A stretch of DNA of 64,000 nt from Alkalihalobacillus sp. BA299 (GTDB lineage: Bacteria > Bacillota > Bacilli > Bacillales > Bacillaceae_F). The translations under genes and the position numbers were made by a program. The first letter of the stretch is position 1; each line of letters opens with the position of its first letter. The notes under the pieces are model-generated. The model made no database searches and had not been told where the DNA came from. It saw only the letters and a program-made list of their open reading frames with translations. Of this stretch, positions 27,656 to 36,026 are shown one piece after another. The stretch spans positions 1 through 64,000 of the forward strand of contig NZ_JAFLJM010000001.1 in NCBI RefSeq assembly GCF_017745675.1. Reading direction: 5' to 3'.

Positions 27656-28662
27656 GGAATAAATCCCCTGTTAAATTAACGTTGATCGCCGTAGTGGCAC
27701 TTCTATTACTAATTTTACCGTTGATGGTGGATAATTACCTAATTCACGTGGTCAATCAAGTGGGAATTTTTATTATTTTAACTTCAGCACTTAATATTAT
27801 GGTTGGATATACAGGGCAATTATCTTTTGTACACGTTGGCCTTTTTGCGATCGGGGCTTATACAAGTTCGATCTTATCTATTGATTTAGGTTTACCATTT
27901 TTAGTAGCACTTCCTATTGCAGCAGTTGCAGCAGCCATTATCGGTTTTTTAATTGGATTTCCTGCACTCCGCTTTAAAACGCATTTCTTTGCAATCGTAA
28001 CTTTAGCGTTTGCTGAGATCATTCGCCTTCTAATCTATAATCTACGAGATTTAACTGGTGGGCCGAACGGAATTTATAGCATTCCTTTCCCAGAAAGTTT
28101 TCTATGGTTTGATTTTTCACAACGTAGTCACTTCTATTATATTACTTTGTTCTTCGTCGTCATTACTTTAGTCTTTGTTCGCTACTTAATTGGTACAAGA
28201 ACAGGGAAAGCGATGTTAGCTGTAAGAGAGAATGAAACATTTGCAAAGTTTATTGGTATTAATACGTGGAAAGTGAAAATGACGGCGTTTACAATTAGTG
28301 CTTTTATTGCGGGGATTGCAGGTAGTTTATTTGCTCATTACAACTCTTACATCTCTCCTTATTCGTTTACGATTGCTGATTCAGTTACCTTCTTACTAAT
28401 GGTTATCATTGGGGGAATGGGGACGATAGTTGGACCAATTGTAGGAACTGCATTCTTAACGTTTTTACCCGAAATGTTAAGAAGTGTCGCAGATTTGCGC
28501 ATGGTTATCTATGGGTTACTGCTTATTCTTACGATTATGTTTTTACCAAGGGGAATAGTAGGATTGTTTAAAGATTTGTATGCCTATTTTCAAATAAAAA
28601 AATCACCGGAAAAACCAATTTTTAAAGACATGGAAGGTGGGAAGCAAGATGTTGGAAGTTAA
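27652..28662 (+). CDS. livM: Branched-chain-type ABC permease (LivM-like)
   Basis: 336-residue permease with the LivM pattern: LSFVHVGLFAIGAYTSSIL in an early helix, the coupling segment AVRENETFAKFIGINTWKVK (about residues 190-210) and a GGMGTIVGPIVG helix near the end. It has about ten membrane helices and a short cytoplasmic tail. Overlaps livH by four bases and livG by fourteen, so the set is translated as a unit. Confidence 0.88.
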   Translation: MRNKSPVKLTLIAVVALLLLILPLMVDNYLIHVVNQVGIFIILTSALNIMVGYTGQLSFVHVGLFAIGAYTSSILSIDLGLPFLVALPIAAVAAAIIGFLIGFPALRFKTHFFAIVTLAFAEIIRLLIYNLRDLTGGPNGIYSIPFPESFLWFDFSQRSHFYYITLFFVVITLVFVRYLIGTRTGKAMLAVRENETFAKFIGINTWKVKMTAFTISAFIAGIAGSLFAHYNSYISPYSFTIADSVTFLLMVIIGGMGTIVGPIVGTAFLTFLPEMLRSVADLRMVIYGLLLILTIMFLPRGIVGLFKDLYAYFQIKKSPEKPIFKDMEGGKQDVGS

Positions 28663-29380
28663 AAATGTCAGCCGTTTTTTTAAAGGTCTAAAAGCATTGC
28701 AGGATGTTTCGTTTACAGTAAATGAAAATGAAATATTTGGTGTGATTGGACCTAATGGTGCTGGGAAAAGTACGATGTTTAATTGCATCACTTGTTATTT
28801 TCCGCCTTCGTTAGGAAATGTTTATTTTAATGGGAAAGAAATCACAGGGCTAGCCCCTCATGAAATTACCCAACTGGGCATTACGAGAACGTTTCAACAT
28901 ACTCAAGTATTTCCAGAGTTAACCGTACGAAATAATATTATTACCGGACAATACGTAATGAAGCATAAAGATCCTTCACGAACGCAAGAAGCATTAGATG
29001 CAAATGTCGAAGAAATCTTAGCGTTTGTTGGTTTAAGTGACTTACAAGAATCGTTAGCGAAGAACTTAAGCCTAGGACATCAAACTCGTTTAGCGATTGG
29101 TATTGCTTTAGCCACTGAGCCGAAACTATTGTTATTGGATGAGCCAGCGGCAGGGATGAATCCTGAAGAAACGAAGCAATTAACAATATTACTAAGGCAA
29201 ATTCGTGATCGTGGTGTTACTGTTGTTTTAATTGAACACGATATGAAAGCAGTTATGGGATTATGTGAAAGAATTCTAGTTTTAGAATACGGGCAGAAAA
29301 TTGCTGAAGGAACTCCACAAGAAATTAGAGAAAATCCAAAAGTAATTGAAGCTTATTTAGGGAGTGGTGACCTTGCTTAA
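28649..29380 (+). CDS. livG: Branched-chain-type ABC ATPase (LivG-like)
   Basis: 243-residue ATPase. Walker A GPNGAGKST (about 35-43), signature NLSLGHQTRLAIG instead of the usual LSGGQ, Walker B LLLLDEPAAGMNPEE, and His switch LIEHDM. The Ser-Leu-Gly-His signature is common in LivG proteins. ATG 28649 is preferred over GTG 28637 because of GGAAGGTGG nine bases upstream. It overlaps the LivF gene by eight bases. Confidence 0.9.
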   Translation: MLEVKNVSRFFKGLKALQDVSFTVNENEIFGVIGPNGAGKSTMFNCITCYFPPSLGNVYFNGKEITGLAPHEITQLGITRTFQHTQVFPELTVRNNIITGQYVMKHKDPSRTQEALDANVEEILAFVGLSDLQESLAKNLSLGHQTRLAIGIALATEPKLLLLDEPAAGMNPEETKQLTILLRQIRDRGVTVVLIEHDMKAVMGLCERILVLEYGQKIAEGTPQEIRENPKVIEAYLGSGDLA

Positions 29381-30077
29381 AGTAAAGGACTTACAAGTGA
29401 ATTATGATAAGGTCAATGTGTTAAAAGGAGTATCACTTGAGGTGAACGAAGGAGAGATCGTCACCTTAATTGGCTCAAATGGTGCTGGAAAAACAACCTT
29501 GCTTCGAACGATTTCTGGCATAAAAGAAAGCAATGGTGGCGAAATCACTCTATTAGGAGAGCCGATTCATAAGCAAAGCTCCCATAAAATAGTAGAAATG
29601 GGGATCGGGCATGTCCCAGAAGGACGACATGTCTTTGGGGACATGTCTGTTTTTGAAAACTTAGAGATGGGTGCTTATCGTAGAAAAGATAAGGAGAACA
29701 TTAAGAAAGATTTAGATGATATTTTCGATATTTTTCCAAGATTGAAAGAAAGAACATCACAAATGGCAGGAACGTTAAGCGGCGGGGAACAGCAAATGTT
29801 AGCCATCGGAAGAGCGTATATGTCTAGACCGAAACTTTATTTGTTTGATGAACCATCTCTTGGAATTGCACCATTGATTATTGCTCAAATCGCTCAAATG
29901 ATAAAACGATTGAATGAGAAAGGTTCAACCGTTTTATTGGTTGAACAAAATGCAAATCTAGCATTAAAAATCTCTCACCGAGCCTATATTTTAGAAACAG
30001 GTACAGTTGGTTTAAAAGGGAATTCTGCTGAGCTTGCAAATGATGACCGCGTGAAAAAAATCTATTTAGGATATTAA
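29373..30077 (+). CDS. livF: Branched-chain-type ABC ATPase (LivF-like)
   Basis: 234-residue ATPase, second of the pair. Walker A GSNGAGKTT, LivF-type Q-loop region GIGHVPEGRHVFGDMSVFEN, signature LSGGEQQ, Walker B LYLFDEPSLGIAP. The start is taken as TTG 29373, giving MLKVKDLQVNYD as in most LivF proteins, with GGGAG about nine bases upstream; GTG at 29364 is less likely. The enoyl-CoA hydratase gene follows after about 50 bases. Confidence 0.9.
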   Translation: MLKVKDLQVNYDKVNVLKGVSLEVNEGEIVTLIGSNGAGKTTLLRTISGIKESNGGEITLLGEPIHKQSSHKIVEMGIGHVPEGRHVFGDMSVFENLEMGAYRRKDKENIKKDLDDIFDIFPRLKERTSQMAGTLSGGEQQMLAIGRAYMSRPKLYLFDEPSLGIAPLIIAQIAQMIKRLNEKGSTVLLVEQNANLALKISHRAYILETGTVGLKGNSAELANDDRVKKIYLGY

Positions 30078-30130
30078 TTTCTTATCTTTATATTTTGATA
30101 ATCAGATATTTATGTAGGAGGTAGATTACC

Positions 30131-30937
30131 ATTTATAACACCATTATCTATAAAGAGTTAGAGAATGAGGGTATAGTAGAGATCATTATGAATCGTCCGA
30201 AAAAACGAAATGCGATCAATAAAGAAATGATCGTCGAAATGTCGGATGCATTTAAACGAGCGGAAGAAAATGAAAATGTGAAAGTCATTATTTTTAGTGG
30301 TGCTGGGTCTTGTTTTTCGGCAGGTCATGATTTATCACCAGACGAAGAGTATCCTGATACGTGTGATGAGCGTATTCAATTTGAACGTAAATACTATTTC
30401 GATGAATCGATGTATATCCGTAATATAAGGAAACCGATTATATCAAAAGTTCATAGTCATTGTATTGCAGCAGGATTAGCGCTTGCATCGGTAACGGATA
30501 TTGTCATAGCTTCAGAGGATGCGGTCTTTAGCGATCCTGTAGTTCGGATGGGTGCAAACAGCCAAGAATTAATGTTTTTACCATGGCTTATTGGTGAAAA
30601 GAAGACAAAAGAGTTACTATTCACAGGTGATGCTATTTTAGCGAATGATGCTTTTCAGTTAGGTTTAGTGAACAAGGTCGTACCTACTGATAAATTAGAT
30701 CAAACTGTTATGGATATGGCGAGGAAAATTGCTCATATGCCACCTTTAGCGATTTCTCTTGTTAAGGAATCTGTTAATAATACGATGGATATAATGGGAT
30801 ATACGAATTCAATGAAAATGCATTTTGCATCGCATTTATTAAGTCATACAACAAATGAAGTTCAGGAAGGAATGGGTAAATCCAAAAGAGGTAATTTAAA
30901 AGAGTTTTTCGAACGCAGAGATCAAAACTTTATATAA
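30131..30937 (+). CDS. Enoyl-CoA hydratase/isomerase, apparent ATT start
   Basis: 268-residue crotonase-fold enzyme, probably hydrating the 2-enoyl-CoA made by the block A dehydrogenase. The oxyanion-hole segments are SCFSAGHDLS (about 55-64) and HCIAAGLALAS. The usual second catalytic Glu position reads VVRMGANSQELM, so the exact chemistry is uncertain. The first ATG in frame (30188) would remove the N-terminal beta strand IYKELENEGIVEII, which is family-typical and open back to a TAG at 30122. No ATG, GTG or TTG lies there, but ATT at 30131 sits eight bases after a perfect AGGAGG (30117-30122). ATT initiation is therefore the best reading; a sequencing error is the alternative. Confidence 0.82.
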   Translation: MYNTIIYKELENEGIVEIIMNRPKKRNAINKEMIVEMSDAFKRAEENENVKVIIFSGAGSCFSAGHDLSPDEEYPDTCDERIQFERKYYFDESMYIRNIRKPIISKVHSHCIAAGLALASVTDIVIASEDAVFSDPVVRMGANSQELMFLPWLIGEKKTKELLFTGDAILANDAFQLGLVNKVVPTDKLDQTVMDMARKIAHMPPLAISLVKESVNNTMDIMGYTNSMKMHFASHLLSHTTNEVQEGMGKSKRGNLKEFFERRDQNFI

Positions 30938-30943
30938 ATCCAT

Positions 30944-30970
30944 CAAGCTACACTATTTTTAGGTAGCTTG
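30944..30970 (+). terminator. Hairpin after block A
   Basis: CAAGCTAC / GTAGCTTG arms seven bases after the hydratase stop. There is no T tract after the stem, so termination is likely but not strong. Confidence 0.45.
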
Positions 30971-31118
30971 GAGAAGTCTTTAATGAAATAGCTTGCCTTT
31001 ATAAACAAGGATGAGGCATGTTATGACACTCCTTATTCATTTTTCTGCATCATAAGAAAATGAAACCATTTTTAAATTAATACGTCTAATAGAGTATACA
31101 ATCAAAAAAGGGGATGTC

Positions 31119-31568
31119 ATGATGAAAGTGCTACTATTATTGGTCCTTGCTTTTATGTTGTCGGGGTGTGGTTTAGGGAATGAAACTACGGGTCAAGACC
31201 CGAATAGCGGCGCAAGCGAAATTGCAGAAGGTGGAATGGCTGTTAGTCTAATGGAGAAAAATTCATTAATTTTTAACTATGAAATAACAAATCAATCAGA
31301 TGAAGTGGTAACAATGGAGTTTTCAAGCTCCCAAAGAATTGATTATTCAGTTACAACGAAGGATGGTAAAGAAATTTATTTATTTTCTAGTGTAGCTACG
31401 TTCCTTCAAGCGTTAGGTGAAGAAGAATTGAAGTCTGGAGAAAAGCTGGAGTATGTCATTGATTTGAATGAATTAAACCTTGAAGAAGGTGAATACCTTT
31501 TAGATGTATGGATGACTCCGAGGGACGGGACAGTTTACAAAGTCGTGAAGGCGTTTATCGTTGAATAA
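31119..31568 (+). CDS. BsuPI-domain lipoprotein
   Basis: 149-residue secreted lipoprotein: signal peptide with lipobox LSGC (Cys17), then an Ig-like beta domain resembling BsuPI, the intracellular proteinase inhibitor of B. subtilis. Recognisable features are NSLIFNYEITNQSDEVVTME, a SSQRIDYSV strand and YLLDVWMTPRDG near the end. In this lipid-anchored form a proteinase-inhibitor role is unproven. The RBS is AAGGGGA. It is monocistronic, with a strong terminator behind it. Confidence 0.75.
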   Translation: MMKVLLLLVLAFMLSGCGLGNETTGQDPNSGASEIAEGGMAVSLMEKNSLIFNYEITNQSDEVVTMEFSSSQRIDYSVTTKDGKEIYLFSSVATFLQALGEEELKSGEKLEYVIDLNELNLEEGEYLLDVWMTPRDGTVYKVVKAFIVE

Positions 31569-31578
31569 AGGATCTATG

Positions 31579-31615
31579 AGAGTTCTAAAAAACTATTTTA
31601 GGGCTCTATTTTTGT
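31579..31615 (+). terminator. Intrinsic terminator
   Basis: Twelve-bp stem (AGAGTTCTAAAA / TTTTAGGGCTCT, with G-U pairs), five-base loop, followed by ATTTTTG. Confidence 0.8.
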
Positions 31616-31839
31616 TTTAGGTCAAATTATGGTTAAAAAACAAAATTTAGTATATGGACAAGCAGTACTATCATAAATTATTATAATATTACAAAAACTA
31701 GTGCAGCTTCATTCACTCAAGCATTAACATTTGAAATAGTTGAAATTATAGCGTGCGTTGTCATCATAGGCTAGCATTTAAAAATAATGTAAAACCCATT
31801 TAATTTGAATGTAACTTAACAAGACAATGAGGTGATTGC

Positions 31840-32385
31840 ATGAGTTTTATTGGGAGATTTCTGAATATTGAAGTAGAAATGACTAAAACGTTAGTCGATT
31901 CTTTTTTAGAAAAAATTAAACAAGCTTACCCCTATGAGTGGATATTAGACAGAGAGTATAAAACACTTATCATACATGGTGATAAATACTATCAACTACC
32001 CTTTAAACAAGAAAAAGATTCATTGATTTTAACTTTAGAAGAGTTAACTACGAACGAAAGAACGTTTTCGATAGCATTCAATGAGCTATTATTTGAAGCA
32101 CGAAAAAAAATGATGGGAATTGAGAATGTTTATGAGAGAAAGAAGCGAAGAGCAGAAAAAAGACAAGCAGAATTAAAAGCCATTCAATATCAAAAGATTG
32201 AAAAACAACAGCTGAAATTAGCACCACCACTGACGAAAGAAATAAAAACAAACATTTTGAAGCTGGAAATTGACTATTTACTAATGGAATTGCATGAAGC
32301 ATTGAATATACATGATCAAATAAAAGTTTCGTCATGTAAAAAAAGGCTACGAGATTTAGTAGACCAATTGAAGCAAAGTGGGTAA
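31840..32385 (+). CDS. Hypothetical protein, charged helical C terminus
   Basis: 181-residue soluble protein that I do not recognise. An N-terminal mixed alpha/beta part (about 1-100, with EWILDREYKTLIIHGDKYYQ) is followed by a Lys/Arg/Glu-rich helical part (about 105-181, with ERKKRRAEKRQAELKAIQ). There is no signal peptide or membrane helix. ATG 31840 has GAGGTGA upstream. It stands alone and ends at a bidirectional terminator. The upstream gap (31616-31839) contains only short open bits (e.g. SAASFTQALTFEIVEIIACV) that could be remnants. Confidence 0.65.
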   Translation: MSFIGRFLNIEVEMTKTLVDSFLEKIKQAYPYEWILDREYKTLIIHGDKYYQLPFKQEKDSLILTLEELTTNERTFSIAFNELLFEARKKMMGIENVYERKKRRAEKRQAELKAIQYQKIEKQQLKLAPPLTKEIKTNILKLEIDYLLMELHEALNIHDQIKVSSCKKRLRDLVDQLKQSG

Positions 32386-32421
32386 ATTTTAGAATGAGTA
32401 ATGTAAAGTATAATTGTGAAG

Positions 32422-32462
32422 AAAAACAGCAGGAGTCAATTAGATATCCTGCTGTTTTTTTG
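32422..32462. terminator. Bidirectional intrinsic terminator
   Basis: AAAAACAGCAGGA / TCCTGCTGTTTTT arms around a 12-base loop, with A and T tracts on either side. It serves the two convergent genes at 31840 and 32855. Confidence 0.85.
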
Positions 32463-32855
32463 TTAAAAGCCATCGGGAGTCGGCGTATATGGAATGTTTA
32501 AGTTTCTTTCTACTGTACGAACTCTTTGATTTAATCGATTAAGTCGATTACTATGAAGTTCGTCATTTCGGTTTAGGCGGACAATCTCCTGGTTAATGCG
32601 GTTAATTTCTTCATTAATACGGCCAATTTCACTGTTCAAACGTAAGATTTCTTGATTTTGACGATTTAACTCAGTTGCTTGCTCTTGATTTTGCCTTGTT
32701 AATTCATTCACTCGTCTTTCTAACTCTTGGGTTGTTGGCTGTTGTCTCATTAATGATTGTTGGTCTTGCTGTGGAGCATAAGGGTTTTGGTGATACTGTG
32801 TATAATAGCCTGTTGCTTGTTGAACATTTCCAGGATAATATGGATACAAATTCAT
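32463..32855 (-). CDS. Coiled-coil protein with Tyr/Gln-rich N terminus (putative spore-associated)
   Basis: 130-residue protein. The first 45 residues are rich in Tyr, Gln, Pro and Asn (NLYPYYPGNVQQATGYYTQY). They are followed by a regular coiled coil of seven-residue steps rich in N-R-x-N-Q-E (ELTRQNQEQATELNRQNQEI and onward), ending in NLNIPYTPTPDGF. The composition resembles small spore-coat or exosporium-associated proteins of Bacillus, but no family is certain. RBS AAGGAG with nine-base spacing supports ATG 32855. Confidence 0.65.
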   Translation of the reverse strand: MNLYPYYPGNVQQATGYYTQYHQNPYAPQQDQQSLMRQQPTTQELERRVNELTRQNQEQATELNRQNQEILRLNSEIGRINEEINRINQEIVRLNRNDELHSNRLNRLNQRVRTVERNLNIPYTPTPDGF

Positions 32856-32990
32856 TCATTCAGCACTCCTTCAAAGGTTTTATAGGCAGCGAATACATAA
32901 TCAGCCTATGTCATAAAGCGAGGAGTGACAGGGCATTAACCTAGAGACAACCTTATAAAAAAATAATATTTATGTAAACAATGCGGCTAG

Positions 32991-33268
32991 CAGTGGTTAT
33001 ATTCTGGTGAAGATGTCGTGATACGAGGGGATTCAGTAACTCACGCGTGGTTAGAAGTTTATTTTCCAATGCATGGCTGGGTTGGATATGATCCGACGAA
33101 TAATATGTTGGCTCTTAATGAACATATATGTGTAGCGACAGGCAGGGATTATGCAGATATTTCCCCTTTAAAAGGGTGTATTATGGAAGTGCAGAACAAG
33201 AACTAAATGTGTCGATATCAGTGAAGCACTTTGATGTAAATCATATTTTCAGGTATATCTTTAAATAA
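32991..33268 (+). pseudogene. Remnant of a transglutaminase-like protein
   Basis: Only the C-terminal part of a transglutaminase-fold protein survives. THAWLEVYFPMHGWVGYDPT carries the catalytic His and Asp, followed by NNMLALNEHICVATGRDYAD. The domain with the catalytic Cys is missing upstream. Near 33180 the homology continues in the next frame (YGSAEQELNVSISV) to a stop at 33268, so at least one frameshift is present. A second probably lies near 33000. No plausible start exists. A decayed gene. Confidence 0.75.
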
Positions 33269-33270
33269 AA

Positions 33271-33313
33271 GCAGCTTGGCAAAGTATTTATATACTTTCC
33301 AAGCTGTTCTTTG
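33271..33313. terminator. Intrinsic terminator
   Basis: CAGCTTGGCAAAGTA pairs with TACTTTCCAAGCTG. A T-containing tail (TTCTTTGTG) follows on plus and an A/T tract on minus, where it would end sspH. Confidence 0.65.
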
Positions 33314-33336
33314 TGTTAAAGTAAAGTGACAACAGT

Positions 33337-33516
33337 TTATTGTTCCATTAAACTCGTTACAGGTACACTTTGTTTTTGATTAGGATTATTAAGCGGATGA
33401 ATGGTTGCTGTCCCATTCTGTTGATCAACATGTTCTATGTAGATCTGTTGTCCATTATACATGACGTTTGCCATTGTTGATGAAGAAGAGATTTCTTGTG
33501 CTCGTTGTGCGTCCAT
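33337..33516 (-). CDS. sspH: Small acid-soluble spore protein, H type
   Basis: 59-residue protein beginning MDAQRAQEISSSS and continuing MYNGQQIYIEHVDQQNGTAT with a C-terminal SVPVTSLMEQ, matching the SspH family (B. subtilis SspH is also 59 residues). SspH is made in the forespore and stays in the spore core. Start 33516 is chosen because AAGGAGG precedes it by about eight bases; a GTG three codons upstream overlaps that site. Expected control is by forespore sigma factors. Confidence 0.85.
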   Translation of the reverse strand: MDAQRAQEISSSSTMANVMYNGQQIYIEHVDQQNGTATIHPLNNPNQKQSVPVTSLMEQ

Positions 33517-33678
33517 TATTGCCACCTCCTTTTAAATTAGAACAGTACTAATATTTGTTAGAAACGTTTTACATATACGTAAGTTAGTAAAAATACCCAC
33601 TTGGAAATTTACAAAAAGGGATTCCTAATCATATTTTTTATATGGTTTAGTGGTTAGTGAAAGTAGGGAGAGGTAATC

Positions 33679-34413
33679 ATGCTTTGGGAAGTTATTATTG
33701 TATTTATAATCGTATTCATCGGAGGTTTTATTCAAGGAGTCAGTGGATTTGGATTTGGCTTAGTCGCTATGGGGTTACTCCCAGTTATGTTTTCATTAAA
33801 AGATAGTACATTGATTGTTATTTCATTATTATTAGTAGCTTCTATAAGTATCCTTTTAAAAATCTATAAATATATTGAACTTAAAGGCTTATTGTTGATT
33901 GTGAGTGCTTCATTAATAGGAAGAGTTCTATCTTTTTTCATTCTAAGTACTTATGGGGAAATGGACCAATTAAAACAAGTGCTAGGTTTCTTTTTAATTG
34001 GTATGGTTATTTATTTATTTTTTAATAAAACGAACCAAGCATCTACATCTGTCATGAAACCAGCTACTCCAATTATCCTAGGGTTTTTAGCTGGTTTTAT
34101 TGGAGGCGTATTTGCGGTGGGTGGGCCATTCTTAGTTTTTTATTTCTTGATGCTTTATAGTGATAAACATAAATATAACGCTAATCTTCAAGTAACAGTT
34201 GTAATTACTAGTGTATTTTCGCTAATTTTACATGGTGTAAACGGTGATTTTAACTCTACTTTTTATTTATATTTCTTGATTGGTGTTGTCGGTGTATATG
34301 TGGGGACAACTCTCGGGCTAAAGTGGTTTGAGAAGCTCCCTAGTCAGCTGATTAAGAAGTTTGCAATGTTGATGGTTTTAACGGCCGCATTAAATTTAAT
34401 CTTCATTATTTAA
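33679..34413 (+). CDS. TauE/SafE-family membrane transporter
   Basis: 244-residue polytopic protein with about eight helices, in two repeated halves each opening with a Gly-rich helix: GGFIQGVSGFGFGLVAMGLL (about 14-33) and ILGFLAGFIGGVFAVGGPFL (about 132-151). That duplication is the hallmark of the TauE/SafE (DUF81) family, which exports sulfite, sulfoacetate or related anions. The substrate is not predictable. RBS GGGAGAGG; strong terminator behind; no operon partners. Confidence 0.85.
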   Translation: MLWEVIIVFIIVFIGGFIQGVSGFGFGLVAMGLLPVMFSLKDSTLIVISLLLVASISILLKIYKYIELKGLLLIVSASLIGRVLSFFILSTYGEMDQLKQVLGFFLIGMVIYLFFNKTNQASTSVMKPATPIILGFLAGFIGGVFAVGGPFLVFYFLMLYSDKHKYNANLQVTVVITSVFSLILHGVNGDFNSTFYLYFLIGVVGVYVGTTLGLKWFEKLPSQLIKKFAMLMVLTAALNLIFII

Positions 34414-34417
34414 TTAT

Positions 34418-34445
34418 AAAAGCCAAGTTGATGCTTGGCTTTTTA
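34418..34445 (+). terminator. Intrinsic terminator
   Basis: AAAAGCCAAG / CTTGGCTTTT perfect arms with a six-base loop, five bases after the TauE-family stop. Confidence 0.85.
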
Positions 34446-34481
34446 TGTCTTTTTGCTTTCATTAGTACTAAAGATTACTTC

Positions 34482-34781
34482 CTAATTTTTTTTCTTATTA
34501 AAAATTTTTTTATCCTCATCTGACCTCTTAAAAAATGTTTGCTTGTAAGCTTGATGAGTGGTTATAGCAGCCCCAGTTGCTATGATCCCATTTGCGATCC
34601 CGTTAATTGTAAAACCGATCGTAAATATTCCTGAAATGATGCCTGCAATCAATAATAGCCAAAGAATCATCCAATCTTGAACTTTCGGTGTTTTTTTAAA
34701 GATATTGCCAAGAATCATTAGGGCAGGTACAACAATTAAAAGCTGAGGGTGAACTTCAACTTGTGAAAATAACTCTACCAT
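34482..34781 (-). CDS. Holin-like protein (holin superfamily V type)
   Basis: 99-residue protein with an N-terminal amphipathic stretch (SQVEVHPQLLIVVPALMILG), a second hydrophobic helix (WMILWLLLIAGIISGIFTIG), a Gly/Ala-rich third helix (GIANGIIATGAAITTHQAYK) and a charged tail. This is the plan of Hol44-like phage holins. It has its own AAGGAGGTG site. No endolysin, phage structural gene or integrase is nearby, so it is a stand-alone chromosomal holin-like gene, possibly for sporulation-linked lysis or left over from a prophage. Confidence 0.7.
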   Translation of the reverse strand: MVELFSQVEVHPQLLIVVPALMILGNIFKKTPKVQDWMILWLLLIAGIISGIFTIGFTINGIANGIIATGAAITTHQAYKQTFFKRSDEDKKIFNKKKN

Positions 34782-34887
34782 TTTAGCACCTCCTTATTTA
34801 CTATATATATTCAGAAAGTAAGTCTAGTGTTATGATAAGAATGGAATTAAAATACAATTTTATAATAAAAAGAGAGAGGTACACGGA

Positions 34888-35988
34888 GTGAAAAAGTTCC
34901 TTGGCTTTGTTTTGTTTTTATCTTTAATGGGATGTAGTGAAACAACTATAGTTGACAAAGAATCAAAAGATTTAGCTGTAAAAGCAGATGAAGTTGTATT
35001 AGGGAAAGGGTTGGATGAAGAGGTTGTACCGGCATTTTTAAGAAAAAAAAGCGAACCGATTGAAATCATTTTTGTTGGTGATGTAATGATGGAAATGTCT
35101 TTGAAGCAAACGATTAATTCAAAAGGAGTAGATTATCCATTTGAATTTGTTAGAGATGAAATATTAGGTGCAGATTATTCGGTTGCAAATTTAGAAACAG
35201 CGATAACTACAAGTAATAATGCTTTTGCGAAACAATATAATTTCAAGGCCAATCCGATAAAACTAGAAGGGTTAGCGAACGCTGGCTTTGATTTAGTATC
35301 ACTAGCAAACAATCATACGATGGATTATAGAGAAGAAGGTTTACTAGATACGATTAAATATTTAAGAGAATATGGCATTGAATTTATCGGAGCAGGAAAA
35401 AATAGTGAAGAAGCTTATGCATCTCATGAAGTTGTATTAAATGAACAAAAAATTAAATTTTTAGCATTTTCAAGAGTATTACCGGATGTTACATGGTATG
35501 TAGAGGAAGATAAGCCTGGAATAGCGAGTGGTTATCAAGAAGAACGAGTCATAGACATAATCGAAAAAGAAAAACTAGACACTGATTACGTACTGGTTTA
35601 TATGCATTGGGGTATTGAAAGAGCAAATCGGCCAGAGAATTATCAAAGAGAATATGCTAGAAAAATGATCGATGCAGGGGCAGATGCGGTCATTGGAGCT
35701 CATCCACATGTGTTACAGGGCTTTGAGTTTTATGACGGTAAGCCAATTGCTTATTCGTTAGGGAATTTCCTTTTTCCAGATTATATCTCAGGACCTACTG
35801 CAGAAACTGGTTTATTAAGCATCATTATTGAAAAGGAACAAGTGAAAATGAGGTTTAATCCTTTTTATATTGAAAAAGACGTCATTGTTGATAAAGGTGA
35901 AGAATATCGAGAAAGACTTTTTAATTATCTAGAGGAAATTTCATATGATATTTTCATAGAAGACGGCGAAATAAAACCGGTAAACTAA
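34888..35988 (+). CDS. CapA-family (PGA-synthesis-like) lipoprotein
   Basis: 366-residue lipoprotein with lipobox LMGC (Cys16) and a metallophosphoesterase-like CapA domain from about 55. Motifs: IIFVGDVMME, the NLETAIT segment, SLANNHTMDY, MHWGIE and GAHPHVLQGFEFYDGKPIAY, ending with YSLGNFLF. CapA/PgsA proteins take part in poly-gamma-glutamate export or anchoring, but stand-alone homologues have no settled function, and no capBC genes lie nearby. GTG 34888 follows GAGAGAGGT. Monocistronic as far as visible. Confidence 0.85.
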   Translation: MKKFLGFVLFLSLMGCSETTIVDKESKDLAVKADEVVLGKGLDEEVVPAFLRKKSEPIEIIFVGDVMMEMSLKQTINSKGVDYPFEFVRDEILGADYSVANLETAITTSNNAFAKQYNFKANPIKLEGLANAGFDLVSLANNHTMDYREEGLLDTIKYLREYGIEFIGAGKNSEEAYASHEVVLNEQKIKFLAFSRVLPDVTWYVEEDKPGIASGYQEERVIDIIEKEKLDTDYVLVYMHWGIERANRPENYQREYARKMIDAGADAVIGAHPHVLQGFEFYDGKPIAYSLGNFLFPDYISGPTAETGLLSIIIEKEQVKMRFNPFYIEKDVIVDKGEEYRERLFNYLEEISYDIFIEDGEIKPVN

Positions 35989-36026
35989 AGTTTGTTTATT
36001 GTATCGTTTTGTATTAAAGGTAGATA

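Noticed and set aside
4418-34781. Prophage or mobile defence island
   Set aside because: A Jet operon and one holin-like gene are present, but no integrase, attachment-site repeats, structural phage genes or transposase were seen.
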